Source: Gemmatimonadaceae bacterium | GTDB lineage: Bacteria; Gemmatimonadota; Gemmatimonadetes; Gemmatimonadales; Gemmatimonadaceae | DNA: 64,000 nucleotides | NCBI GenBank assembly: GCA_037721215.1 | Contig: JBBJNV010000022.1 | Coordinates: forward strand, 1 to 64,000 | Direction of reading: 5' to 3' | Shown here: piece after piece, positions 29,589 to 38,973 of the stretch | Numbering within the stretch: position 1 is the first letter of the stretch | Layout of the letters: each line of letters begins with the position of its first letter | Notes under the pieces: model-generated | What the model was told of the DNA's origin: nothing | The model's input: only the letters and a program-made list of their open reading frames with translations | Database searches by the model: none | Program-made: the position numbers and the translations under genes

Positions 29589-31034
29589 ATGCAATCCTTC
29601 ACTCTGAAATTCGCGCGCGGTATCCGCTCCATTGTCCTCTCCACATTGGTCGCTGGCGCGTTGATGGCATCCGCCCCGGCAGTCCACGCGCAGGTGCGGG
29701 AACTGCCGGTGGCATTCGATAGTACCGGAAGAGTAGACGTGATAACTCCCCCACTTGCCGCCCGGCTGTCGCTCGACGCTGCGGTCTGGCCTGTAACTGG
29801 CGACTACCTTGATGCGCGCCTTTATTCTCTCGAAGACGCCACGCGATCGTTCGTTCTCGTTGTGCGCAGGCCGCAGGGAACGATCGACCGTTTTCCGCTC
29901 GATGCCATCAAGCGTGCACAGCTCGCGGGCGCGGTGGCTCGCGGCATCGCGCTGGCACAGTTGCGCATGGGGCCGGACAGCGCGCCGATGATGGTATCGG
30001 AGCCGGTGCGAGGGTTGTACGTCGTGAATCAGACCGCGCTCGGCGCCTTTCTCTACGGACCCGCAGCAGCGGCGATCACGGAAGATCCCGCCGCGGGTAC
30101 CGCGGCCTACCTGCTCGTCGCGGGAGGAACATTCTTCCTGGCCAACAACATCACGAAGAGCAAGCCGGTATCGCGGGCACAGAACCATTTGTCGTGGCAC
30201 GGCGCGCTAAAAGGCGCCGCAGCGGCAAATCTGGCGCTTTACGCGCTTGCCGGCGAAAATGAGGCCAGCGATCGATCGGCCGCGGCGGTGACGCTGGCCG
30301 GCGGCGTTGCAGGCAACGTCGCGGGCTTTGTTCTCGGCAAACCAATGACGGACGCCGAGGCGCATGGCACGTCTTATGGAATTACCGTCGCGGCTCTGAT
30401 GGCCACCGGCTTGATCGGCAGCACGGGATTGTTCGATGATGAAGGCAGCAGTCGTGTCGGTGCCGGGCTGGTCATCGGTGCCGGCATACTCGGCTATCCG
30501 CTCGGCCGCCGCTACGTGCGGCGTGCATCGTACAACGTGACAGCGGGCGATGTAGGTACTCTTCTTCCCGCCAGCTACCTCGGCGCCGCCGTTGCCGCTA
30601 TTCCGTTGGTGGATTCAAACGTGTCCGATGAAGCAGCGTCGGCCATTATCACCGCCGGATACGCGCTTGGCCTCATCGCCGGCGATCGGTTTCTTGTACG
30701 AAGCTTCGATCATACGGTCGCGGAATCGAGACTCCTTCAGCTGGGAACTCTTGCGGGCGGCCTGATCGGGGTAGCACTCCCGGTCGCCGCTCAAACCGAC
30801 GATGGAAGAGTCGTCCTCGCCGCAGCGACGGTGGGCGGGTACCTCGGGATGCTGCTGACTGAAAACCAGATCGCTCCGAGGCGGGCGGGGTCGCGAAGCG
30901 GGTCAGCCCTGGTGCCGCAGACGGTTGCGGCGGGGAACAAGTCGCGCCTTAATGTGAGCTTTTCGCCAACTGGGTTGTTGTTTGCGGGGATGGGCCGGCG
31001 GGGGACTTACCCGATCGTCTCCGCGGTGTTCTAG
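29589..31034 (+). CDS. Hypothetical secreted Ala/Gly-rich protein
   Basis: About 481 residues from the ATG at 29589, chosen because a Sec signal peptide (SIVLSTLVAGALMASAPAVHA) begins there; the ORF opens at 29460. The mature part has many short hydrophobic Gly/Ala stretches (GAGILGYPLG, GGYLGMLLT, AGGTFFLANN), suggesting either a membrane-embedded or a beta-rich outer-membrane protein. The C-terminus ends in an aromatic Phe (VSAVF), as outer-membrane barrels often do. No family is recognised. A hairpin separates it from lon. Confidence 0.55.
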   Translation: MQSFTLKFARGIRSIVLSTLVAGALMASAPAVHAQVRELPVAFDSTGRVDVITPPLAARLSLDAAVWPVTGDYLDARLYSLEDATRSFVLVVRRPQGTIDRFPLDAIKRAQLAGAVARGIALAQLRMGPDSAPMMVSEPVRGLYVVNQTALGAFLYGPAAAAITEDPAAGTAAYLLVAGGTFFLANNITKSKPVSRAQNHLSWHGALKGAAAANLALYALAGENEASDRSAAAVTLAGGVAGNVAGFVLGKPMTDAEAHGTSYGITVAALMATGLIGSTGLFDDEGSSRVGAGLVIGAGILGYPLGRRYVRRASYNVTAGDVGTLLPASYLGAAVAAIPLVDSNVSDEAASAIITAGYALGLIAGDRFLVRSFDHTVAESRLLQLGTLAGGLIGVALPVAAQTDDGRVVLAAATVGGYLGMLLTENQIAPRRAGSRSGSALVPQTVAAGNKSRLNVSFSPTGLLFAGMGRRGTYPIVSAVF

Positions 31035-31097
31035 GCGGGAGATCTACGTTTCCTTGGGTTCTGCTTTCACATACCGTTCAACGAGCTCCTCGCAGAA

Positions 31098-31129
31098 TCG
31101 GGAGGGCTTCCAGCCATCAGCCCTCCCGA
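31098..31129. terminator. Bidirectional hairpin between convergent genes
   Basis: An 11-bp perfect stem, TCGGGAGGGCT and its complement, encloses a 10-base loop in the gap between two convergent genes. No T-run is present on either side. Confidence 0.6.
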
Positions 31130-31153
31130 GTGTCTCTCAATATCGTTGACTCC

Positions 31154-33712
31154 TCAGGCCGCCCCCGCCATTGCCTCCAGCGGTTGCGGTGCCGCCTGCT
31201 CCACCGGAACCAGCGCAATTTTGAGTACCTCGCTGAGGGTCTCCACCGCATGGAAGCTCAACACGCTTCGTACTTCTTCGGGCACATCGTCGATATCGCC
31301 TTCGTTGGCCTTGGGGATGATGATGGTCTTGATGCCCGCCCGATGAGCACCAAGCACCTTTTCCTTGAGCCCGCCAATCGGCAACACCCGCCCCCGTAGC
31401 GTGATCTCACCGGTCATCGCCACATCGCGTCGCACCTCGCGGTCAGACATCTCTGATACCAGCGCTGTCGCGATCGCAATTCCCGCCGACGGACCGTCCT
31501 TTGGAATTGCTCCTGCCGGCACGTGGATGTGCGCTTCGATTGCCCCAAGACGATCCTTGGGGATGCCCAGCTTGGCGGCGTTGTTCGTGGCATAGGTGAA
31601 CGCTGCGCGCGCCGATTCCTTCATCACGTCGCCAAGCTGGCCCGTGAGAATCAGCGACACTGCGCCACCTGGCCCGACCTGCTCCGCATCGGTCGGCCGA
31701 CTGCCGTAATAGCGCCGAATCGACGCCTCGACGAACATGATATCGCCGCCCATCGGCGTGTAATACATGCCGGTCGCAATCCCCACCTCATTCATTTCCT
31801 GCGCACGCTCAGGGTGAACCTTGGGCCGGCCAAGAAGCTCGCGCACCTCGTCGGCAGTGATGATTGAGTCGACGATCTCGCCTGTCTCGCCGATGGCAAT
31901 CTTCCGCGCCACCTTCCGCGCGACCGCACCGAGCTGGCGCTCCAGCTGACGCACTCCACTCTCACGGGTGTAATTGGAAACGATACTCATTACCGCTTCG
32001 TCGGTGAATGCAGTGCCCTTGTCGCTGAGCCCAGATTCCTCGAGCTGCCGGGGAATAAGGTATTTCTTGGCGATCTCCGCCTTCTCCCGCTCGGTGTAGC
32101 CGGCAAAATCGACGACTTCCATCCGGTCGAGCAATGGACCCGGAATGTTCTGCACGAAATTTCCCGTCGCGATGAACAACACTTCGCTCAGGTCGAACGG
32201 AATGCCGAGGTAGTGATCGGTGAATGTGTCGTTCTGCGCAGGGTCGAGCACTTCGAGCAATGCGCTCGAAGGATCGCCCTGATATGACGTGCCGAGCTTG
32301 TCCACTTCATCCAGCAGAAAAACAGGATTCTTTGTCCCCGCCTGTTTCATCCCCTGAATGATTCTTCCGGGCATGGCTCCGACATACGTACGGCGGTGCC
32401 CGCGAATATCAGCCTCGTCGCGCGCCCCGCCGAGTGCAACGCGCACGTACTCGCGTCCCAGTGAACGGGCAATGGACTTGGCAATCGACGTCTTTCCGAC
32501 ACCCGGCGGACCGATGAAGAGCAGAATCGGGCCTCTGGCCATTGCGCGCGCCTTCACCTCTTTCTGATCCGTAATTACACGATCGCCGTCCATGCCTTCT
32601 GCCAGAGACGGCGTTGCGTCATCCCGTTCGGGCTCGAGTATCGACGCCGGCAGCTCGCCCTCCACCTCGACTTCCTTCGCGAGTTGCTGAGCACGGAGCT
32701 GGCGGACCGCCAGAAATTCCAGCACGCGGTCTTTCACATCAGTCAGACCATAGTGATCCTCATCCAGGACTTTCGCAGCATGGTTCAGATCGAGCTGATC
32801 GTCTGAACGGTCGTTCCAGGGAAGCTCCGCAATCCATTCCAGATAAGTCCGGATGACCTGCGCTTCCATCGACTCGCGTCCAGCCCGCTCGAGCCGTCCG
32901 AGCTCGCGCTCCACCTCGGAACGCGCATCCTTGCTCAGCTCGAGCTTGCTGAGTTTTTCGCGGAGATCGCTGATCTCCTTGCTCTGGTCGTCGTCGCCAA
33001 GCTCCTTCTGAATCGCCTTCATCTGCTCGCGCAGATACATCTCGCGCTGACGCTCACCAAGCTCTTCCTGAACCTGCGACTTGATGTCTTCCTGCGCTTC
33101 GAGCAGACCCACCTGGCGCTGCACATGCACGAGCACGCGGCGCAGCCGATCCTCGATGCTGAGTGTTTCAAGAAGGCCCTGCTTTTCAGGCACTGGCAGT
33201 TCGATATAGCCGGCCACGAGATCCGCAAATCTGCCGGGCTCGGTGACGGCGTCGAGAACCTGATGCACGACTTCCTCAGGCAGACCCCGGCGTTCGCCAA
33301 GCTCGGCAGCGCGTTCCCGCGTTTCCTTCTGGAGAGCGGTAAAAGCCGGATCGTTCTCGTTCACCGGGTTCATTTCTTCGGCGGGAACGATGATCGCGCT
33401 GAGATACCCGTCAGTTGTAGTGTACTGAAGTGCGGTGGCGCGTTGCTCGCCCTGGAGCAACAGCTGAACTCCGCCAAGGCCCCGCTGGACCTGCCCGATG
33501 CGCGCTATCACGCCCATCGAATAGAGTATGTCGGGGCTGGGCTCGTCGGTGTTGTCTCGCTGTGCAACTGCAAAGACAAGGCGATCGCCTTTCAGCGCCG
33601 ACTCGATGGCTCTGAGCGTGCCTGGCCTCCCGGCCGCAATCGGCGCGGTGAGACCGGGAAAGATTACTGTTCCGCGAAGCGGGAGTACGGGTATAGTTTG
33701 ACGCGGTGCCAT
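31154..33712 (-). CDS. lon: ATP-dependent Lon protease
   Basis: 852 residues. A LonN substrate-binding domain starts at PVLPLRGTVIFPG. The central AAA domain has Walker A GPPGVGKTS and Walker B FLLDEVDKL. The C-terminal serine protease domain has Ser742 in KDGPSAGIA and Lys (about 785) in GGLKEKVLGA, the Ser-Lys dyad. It degrades misfolded and regulatory proteins in the cytoplasm. The gene is single; a TTTCAAT box and a GGA Shine-Dalgarno lie upstream, but I see no CIRCE or clear heat-shock element. Confidence 0.96.
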   Translation of the reverse strand: MAPRQTIPVLPLRGTVIFPGLTAPIAAGRPGTLRAIESALKGDRLVFAVAQRDNTDEPSPDILYSMGVIARIGQVQRGLGGVQLLLQGEQRATALQYTTTDGYLSAIIVPAEEMNPVNENDPAFTALQKETRERAAELGERRGLPEEVVHQVLDAVTEPGRFADLVAGYIELPVPEKQGLLETLSIEDRLRRVLVHVQRQVGLLEAQEDIKSQVQEELGERQREMYLREQMKAIQKELGDDDQSKEISDLREKLSKLELSKDARSEVERELGRLERAGRESMEAQVIRTYLEWIAELPWNDRSDDQLDLNHAAKVLDEDHYGLTDVKDRVLEFLAVRQLRAQQLAKEVEVEGELPASILEPERDDATPSLAEGMDGDRVITDQKEVKARAMARGPILLFIGPPGVGKTSIAKSIARSLGREYVRVALGGARDEADIRGHRRTYVGAMPGRIIQGMKQAGTKNPVFLLDEVDKLGTSYQGDPSSALLEVLDPAQNDTFTDHYLGIPFDLSEVLFIATGNFVQNIPGPLLDRMEVVDFAGYTEREKAEIAKKYLIPRQLEESGLSDKGTAFTDEAVMSIVSNYTRESGVRQLERQLGAVARKVARKIAIGETGEIVDSIITADEVRELLGRPKVHPERAQEMNEVGIATGMYYTPMGGDIMFVEASIRRYYGSRPTDAEQVGPGGAVSLILTGQLGDVMKESARAAFTYATNNAAKLGIPKDRLGAIEAHIHVPAGAIPKDGPSAGIAIATALVSEMSDREVRRDVAMTGEITLRGRVLPIGGLKEKVLGAHRAGIKTIIIPKANEGDIDDVPEEVRSVLSFHAVETLSEVLKIALVPVEQAAPQPLEAMAGAA

Positions 33713-33868
33713 AATTATTCCGGATATTGAAACGAGTACATTTAGTGATGCGTCGTGTTACTGCATCGTTCAGTGATTGACCCACTCAATACTGCATCTT
33801 TCAAGCAACGGATTTACGCCATGGGGGCATGATTCGCAAATTTCGTATGTCGGGATGACGCGGGTACC

Positions 33869-35845
33869 ATGCCATTAAGACCTGATGACACCCTTGGGGC
33901 GCATGTAGCCACCGTTCTCGCGCCCAACTATGTGATCGACGGTGAGGTCGGACGCGGGGGCATGGGGATCGTCTATTGTGCGCGAGACAACCGTCTCAAG
34001 CGCAACGTCGCCGTCAAGCTGCTCCCTCCCGAGCTGGCGTTTCGCTCCGATATCCGCCAGCGGTTTCTCCGCGAGGCGGAGACAGCGGCGGGCCTCAGCC
34101 ACCCCAACATCGTTCCCATATACAACGTCGAGGAGCGCGAGAACCTCGTTTACTTCATCATGGCCTACATTGCCGGGGACAACCTGGCGACGCGGCTCGA
34201 GCGTCACGGCGCGATGGATCCCGCCGAGACCCGGCGCATTCTCCGCGAAGTCGCCGATGCATTGGGATATGCCCACAAGCGCAACGTCGTTCATCGTGAC
34301 ATCAAGCCGGATAACATCCTGCTGGATGCGGATACGGGTCGCGCGATGGTAACCGATTTCGGCATTGCGCGGGCCCTGACTGACCAGGGTGATTCGCGGC
34401 TGACGGCCACAGGCATGGCAATCGGGACCCCTGCGTACATGTCTCCGGAACAGTCAGCGGGCGAGTCGGAGATCGATGGCCGAAGCGACCTGTACTCACT
34501 GGGCGTGGTCGGATATCAGATGGCCTGCGGAGAACTGCCATTCAACGCTCCGAACACTCCGTCGATGCTGGTGAAGCACATGTCGGAGCGTCCCAGACCC
34601 GTTGATGAGCGTCGGATCGATCTACCGTTTGATCTGGCCCGAGTCATCATGATGTTGCTCGAAAAAGACCCGGCGAACCGACTGCCAAATGCGGAATCGG
34701 TGGTGACAGCGCTTACGAGCGGAATTATGCCGACGCTCATGGACAGAACGGCCTTCAACGCCCCTGAAGTACGGCCGATGGCGATGGCCGGAAGCTCGCT
34801 GCCGGCCAGTGCCGGGTTGCAACGTGGCGGGTCCGGGGCGCGCGCGCTGGCGGCTCCGCGGTCGACGGTGCCGTCGCCGGACGATATGGACCGGTGGCAC
34901 GCGGAGCCCGTCAAGAAGTTCAGGAAGAAACTTGCCCCTTATCTCGCCGTGAACGCCATCATGGTGCCGCTGTCGATATTTGCCGACGGCGGATTTCTTG
35001 TCGTTACCGGTTTCTGGTCAATCGGGATGGCGGTGAGTTATTCCAAGCTGTGGCAGGAGGGTTACAACTGGCGCGACGTGTTCCGCCAGCCGCGAGACCG
35101 GCTGATGTTCGACGTCGCTGCCGAAACCATCGACGATGCCCGGGCGTTGTTCGACGAGAGCAGACGTGAAAAGGTGCGCGAGCGCGCGCGGGCTCGCAGC
35201 AGCGGTGGAATGTTCGAACATGTGGAGTCTTCCGGCCGTCGTGTCGGCCCGGGAGGCCATATGACGCGATCGCCGCTTCCCGGCGAAACCGGCCCGGCCC
35301 GGCCATTGCCCGCGGACAATTCTCCGTACGGATCAGCGCTGGCGTCAGTGCGCATGGATCGGGACGAAATTCACCGGCAGCTTCAGACGATGACAAAGGA
35401 AGAGCGCGCTCAGATTCCCGATGTCGCGCAGTCCGCCGATGCCATTTACAGAAAGGCGATGCAGGTTGCGACGATTCTCGCCGAGCTTGATCTGCGCGAC
35501 AATCGTGACACCCCGGAATCGATCGAGAGCGAGATCACCCTGCTCGAAGGTCAGGCGAATCCGCTCGAGCACAGCGCAAGCGAGGATCGTGTCAGGCGCC
35601 TGGCGCATCTGAAACGGCAGCGCCGGGTAGTGGCGGATCTCGGAAAGCGTCGGCGCGAAGCAGAGACGAAACTGGAACACTGCCGCAGCCTTCTGCGAAG
35701 CATGCGACTGGAGCTGCTGCGTTATCGGTCGGCCGGGATGACCGCCGCTTCCAACGGTCTCACCATGGTCACCCAACAGGCGCAGGTGGTGGTAAAAGAG
35801 ATGGGATATCTCTCCGACGCCGCCGCTGAGGTCAACGCGCTCTAG
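33869..35845 (+). CDS. Hanks-type Ser/Thr kinase with 2TM module and coiled-coil tail
   Basis: 658 residues. The kinase domain (about 20-285) has the P-loop GRGGMG, K50 in VAVK, HRDIKPDN with D144, DFG (163-165) and GTPAYMSPEQ, so it should be active. About residue 356-396 is a pair of hydrophobic segments joined by a Gly-rich turn (the 2TM domain layout). The C-terminal 160 residues are charged and helical, probably a coiled coil (IESEITLLEGQ onward). Whether the kinase faces the cytoplasm depends on the 2TM topology. It overlaps the next gene by one base. Confidence 0.88.
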   Translation: MPLRPDDTLGAHVATVLAPNYVIDGEVGRGGMGIVYCARDNRLKRNVAVKLLPPELAFRSDIRQRFLREAETAAGLSHPNIVPIYNVEERENLVYFIMAYIAGDNLATRLERHGAMDPAETRRILREVADALGYAHKRNVVHRDIKPDNILLDADTGRAMVTDFGIARALTDQGDSRLTATGMAIGTPAYMSPEQSAGESEIDGRSDLYSLGVVGYQMACGELPFNAPNTPSMLVKHMSERPRPVDERRIDLPFDLARVIMMLLEKDPANRLPNAESVVTALTSGIMPTLMDRTAFNAPEVRPMAMAGSSLPASAGLQRGGSGARALAAPRSTVPSPDDMDRWHAEPVKKFRKKLAPYLAVNAIMVPLSIFADGGFLVVTGFWSIGMAVSYSKLWQEGYNWRDVFRQPRDRLMFDVAAETIDDARALFDESRREKVRERARARSSGGMFEHVESSGRRVGPGGHMTRSPLPGETGPARPLPADNSPYGSALASVRMDRDEIHRQLQTMTKEERAQIPDVAQSADAIYRKAMQVATILAELDLRDNRDTPESIESEITLLEGQANPLEHSASEDRVRRLAHLKRQRRVVADLGKRRREAETKLEHCRSLLRSMRLELLRYRSAGMTAASNGLTMVTQQAQVVVKEMGYLSDAAAEVNAL

Positions 35846-37068
35846 TGCACTGCAGAACGACAGTTGCCTGCGCTCTGATTGCGGCGGTAATCGCCGGCCA
35901 GGGTTGCGAAGATCGAGCCGGCGCCGCCGAACGCAACGGTAACGTCACGGAACGAAGCGCGGCCGCGGCCGCGGTTGCGATGTCGCCGTCGGCGAAGGCA
36001 CGCCGGGATTCTCTTGTCGCTGATTCCATCGCGCAATCGAAGATCGTGCGGGTGCCTACCCCTGACGTCGTCCGCGGCCTGTACGTAAACAGATGGGCCG
36101 CACTCGGTCAGAAAATGGGACAGCTCATCGAGGTTGCAAAAACGACCGAAGTGAACGCCTTTGTAATAGATGTAAAGGACGATCGTGGGTTCGTGCTGTA
36201 CAAATCACGGGTTCCACTTGCGATAAGCATCGGTGCCGACACCAACAGCACGATGGCCCACAGGCGCGTGCGCGCTCTTCTCGATACACTGACGGCGCAT
36301 GGGATTTATCCAATCGCGAGAATCGTTGTTGCGAAGGATCCGCTGCTTGCGAACGCCAGGCTCGACTGGGCGATCAGGCGGAAGGACAATGGCGAACCAT
36401 GGCTCGACAAGAATGGCCAGCCGTGGCTGGACCCGCATCAGCGAGCCGTGTGGCAGTATGCGGCGGACCTGGCGAAAGAGGCGTATGATCTGGGATTTGC
36501 GGAGGCGCAGTTTGACTACGTCCGATTCCCGGATGAGAAGCGGCTCGTCCGCGAGACTGTATATCCATTGGCAAAAGGACGCATACGAGCGCAGGTGATC
36601 CGGGATCAGCTGGCATTCATGCGCACCACTCTGAAGCCGCTCACGATGCCATTCACCATCGACGTGTTTGGCTTGACGGCAACCGATACCACCGACATGG
36701 GCATCGGTCAGAAATGGGAGATGTTCGTCGACCAGGCGGATGTGGTGCTGCCGATGGTGTATCCGTCGCATTTTGCGCCAGGCACCTATAAGATCGGAAA
36801 CCCCAATGCGCGTCCCTACGCTGTCATCGCCGCAGCCATGAAAGACGTGAAGCGCAGAACGGCCAACATTGCCGGCGCCGCGAAAGTGATTCCGTGGTAC
36901 CAGGATTTCACACTTGGCGCGCCGCGGTACGGGGCCGAACAGTTGAGGGCTCAGAAGAAAGCCGGATACGACAACGGGTTCCACAGCTGGATACTATGGA
37001 ACCCGGGAAGCCGCTATTCTGTCGGGGGCCTCGACCCGGAGAGCGCTATCCCCCGTAAGGGAAGCTGA
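35845..37068 (+). CDS. Putative glycoside hydrolase (GHL/DUF4015), lipoprotein
   Basis: 407 residues from a GTG whose G is also the last base of the kinase stop. A lipobox-like segment (IAGQGC) suggests anchoring to the outer or inner membrane. The rest is a TIM-barrel of the DUF4015 family: VRGLYVNRW, FVIDVKDDRG, YPIARIVVAKD, FDYVRFPDE and VLPMVYPSHF. The family groups with GH13-like hydrolases, but no substrate is known. Coupling to a membrane kinase suggests regulated envelope glycan processing; this is inference. Confidence 0.8.
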   Translation: MHCRTTVACALIAAVIAGQGCEDRAGAAERNGNVTERSAAAAAVAMSPSAKARRDSLVADSIAQSKIVRVPTPDVVRGLYVNRWAALGQKMGQLIEVAKTTEVNAFVIDVKDDRGFVLYKSRVPLAISIGADTNSTMAHRRVRALLDTLTAHGIYPIARIVVAKDPLLANARLDWAIRRKDNGEPWLDKNGQPWLDPHQRAVWQYAADLAKEAYDLGFAEAQFDYVRFPDEKRLVRETVYPLAKGRIRAQVIRDQLAFMRTTLKPLTMPFTIDVFGLTATDTTDMGIGQKWEMFVDQADVVLPMVYPSHFAPGTYKIGNPNARPYAVIAAAMKDVKRRTANIAGAAKVIPWYQDFTLGAPRYGAEQLRAQKKAGYDNGFHSWILWNPGSRYSVGGLDPESAIPRKGS

Positions 37069-37091
37069 CGCCCGCAGGGTCCGTCCCGGAA

Positions 37092-37511
37092 TCAGCTCTT
37101 TGAACGATTCGCCTTCCGTTGCTCCTGTCTGGATTTCATCGCCGCTACGTTGCGGTCGAAGATTGTCCGCTGGTCCGCAGTCAGAACAGCGCGCATCTCT
37201 GCCTGCTGTTTCGCCTGCATCTCCATCATCATCTTGCGCATCGCCGGGTCAGGCGGACCGCCCTTGGCGCCGTCGGGCATATGCTCCTGTCGCGCTTTCG
37301 CGGCATTCCTGCGAATCACTGTCAGCTGGTCCTGTTGCGCTGACGTAAGAGTTATTCCCTCAAAAAGCATCGCTTGCATTCTGCCGCGCATAGCACCCGC
37401 GCCTCTCTCCGATCCCTGCGCCGACCTTCCACCTGGCGCGCCCTGTGCTTCCGCCGCCGATGCGGAGGCACAAAGTGCCACGCTCGCAATCGTCAATCTT
37501 ATCCAGCTCAT
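37092..37511 (-). CDS. Small periplasmic Spy/CpxP-like protein
   Basis: 139 residues with a signal peptide (IRLTIASVALCASASAAEA). The mature part is helical, with an LTSAQQDQLTVIRRNAAKARQEHMP segment like the LTxxQ motif of Spy/CpxP chaperones. A second helix (MRKMMMEMQAKQQAEMRAVLTADQRTIFDR) contains several Met residues. Such proteins act as periplasmic chaperones or metal sensors; this is inferred from composition and the LTxxQ motif only. It ends convergently with the DUF4015 gene. Confidence 0.6.
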   Translation of the reverse strand: MSWIRLTIASVALCASASAAEAQGAPGGRSAQGSERGAGAMRGRMQAMLFEGITLTSAQQDQLTVIRRNAAKARQEHMPDGAKGGPPDPAMRKMMMEMQAKQQAEMRAVLTADQRTIFDRNVAAMKSRQEQRKANRSKS

Positions 37512-37814
37512 GAATTCTCCGATGTGGACTGTTCGAGTTGTATCCGTCGCACATCAGTACTCTCAAGTGCCCGGAAAGGTTGAGCGGCGCCATGCTGACC
37601 GCACCCAACCTTTGACGACTGCGGTTGGCAATTGTTAAGTCGTTCGCGCCAAACAACTTGCGGAGGGTGGTCTAGCGCCCTGTTCAAAAAGTGCTATTCT
37701 TACGCGCCACCACACGGCCAGTGTCCTGCTTTAGTCAATGGGCGCGGCGGGAACATGTCCATGAGGTGATGAAGTCTCACGCTTTTTCCACGATAAAGAC
37801 GTCGAGCGCAGACC
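37512..37814. other. 303-base intergenic region, no gene found
   Basis: No credible ORF. One weak promoter candidate on the plus strand is TTGACG at 37612-37617 with TTAAGT at 37635-37640 (17-base spacing), pointing toward the gene at 37815. No RNA structure was recognised. It is the only gene-free stretch above 300 bases. Confidence 0.4.
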
Positions 37815-38960
37815 GTGACCGTTCCCAGTTCCGCTGCCGAAATTTCTCTCACGCCGCCGGCGACGCCCGGCGAAACGATGACGTTCCCGCTGGGCTGGAT
37901 CTTCGACAATGCATCAGGTCCGATTCAATCCCGCGCGGCGACAGAAGTGGCAAGACTGCCGGAAGCGACGCTGCAGTCGCTCAACGGGCTCCCTTATATC
38001 TCGGGGCCCGCAATACGACTCGCGATAACGCAAAATGTCGATGGCATCTGGAACAATTCGATGCTGTCAGTGCCTCGGCAAGCGACAGATTTCACTAGTG
38101 TGGGCACCGTCCCGGCAGTACGCAGGCTGCTGGAATACGGATGGGACCGCGAATCACCGCCACTGGCGCTCGCGAGACGGCCGCTGTTTCGGCTGCTGGC
38201 CGAAGATAACGACCCCCGGTATCTGTTCGAGCTGGCTGCCAAGACGAAGGATGACGACTCGGTAAGGCGCGGCCGTCTTCATCTCCGCGAGGCCGCGGCG
38301 GCGACGCTTGCGCAGGCCGGATATGAGGCCGACCCCAGGCTTCGGGGCGCCGCGAGAAGAATCATGGAGCGCATCGATGCGTACCTGAGCTCGCCACTGG
38401 CGGAGAAGCCGTGGAAGCGTGTGGGCAATGTGCACGTCCTCTCGCCAGAGGTCACGCCACCGACGTTCTATTCGCTGACGATGCTCGCGCACATGCCGAT
38501 TTTCCGGCAGGAAAATTACACCGAGATGGAACGCATTTACGCCTATATCTCACAGCTCAATCCCCGTCAGGATCCAGTTCAGATGGTCGGGTCAAAAATG
38601 GTGGAGCAACCGAACTTCATCCTCGGCGACAGACTGCCACACAGAAATGCCGTTGAAGCCGACATTCCTTTCGCGCTGATGTGGCTGGAGACAATGGCCC
38701 GACTCGGATTCCTCAAACGAAATGAAAACTGGTTGAAAATGTTCGAACGGTTCGAAGATGATCGCGGCCGAAGCGGCGTCTGGCATCCGCACAAGGGCAC
38801 CAGTGTTCCCACAACGGCTAATCCCCGCGTCTGGCCGATGTTCCCTCTCGAGGATCTGACCGCGGGGGCGGCGATGGCAACAGGCGCCGCATGGGCTGAC
38901 GTGACATTCCGGATCGGATTGATCGGCAAGCTCATCGGCCGCGAGATCAAGATCATCTAG
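37815..38960 (+). CDS. Hypothetical helical protein
   Basis: 381 residues from a GTG at 37815. It reads as an all-alpha repeat protein (LRRLL-type stretches: LALARRPLFRLLAEDNDPRYLFEL, LREAAAATLAQAGYEADPRLRGAARRIMERI). No signal peptide and no cysteines are seen. The helical pattern resembles terpenoid-cyclase or helical-repeat folds, but I see no catalytic motif, so the function is left unassigned. It lies 13 bases upstream of the alpha/beta hydrolase. Confidence 0.5.
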   Translation: MTVPSSAAEISLTPPATPGETMTFPLGWIFDNASGPIQSRAATEVARLPEATLQSLNGLPYISGPAIRLAITQNVDGIWNNSMLSVPRQATDFTSVGTVPAVRRLLEYGWDRESPPLALARRPLFRLLAEDNDPRYLFELAAKTKDDDSVRRGRLHLREAAAATLAQAGYEADPRLRGAARRIMERIDAYLSSPLAEKPWKRVGNVHVLSPEVTPPTFYSLTMLAHMPIFRQENYTEMERIYAYISQLNPRQDPVQMVGSKMVEQPNFILGDRLPHRNAVEADIPFALMWLETMARLGFLKRNENWLKMFERFEDDRGRSGVWHPHKGTSVPTTANPRVWPMFPLEDLTAGAAMATGAAWADVTFRIGLIGKLIGREIKII

Positions 38961-38973
38961 GGCAGGCGGTCGA

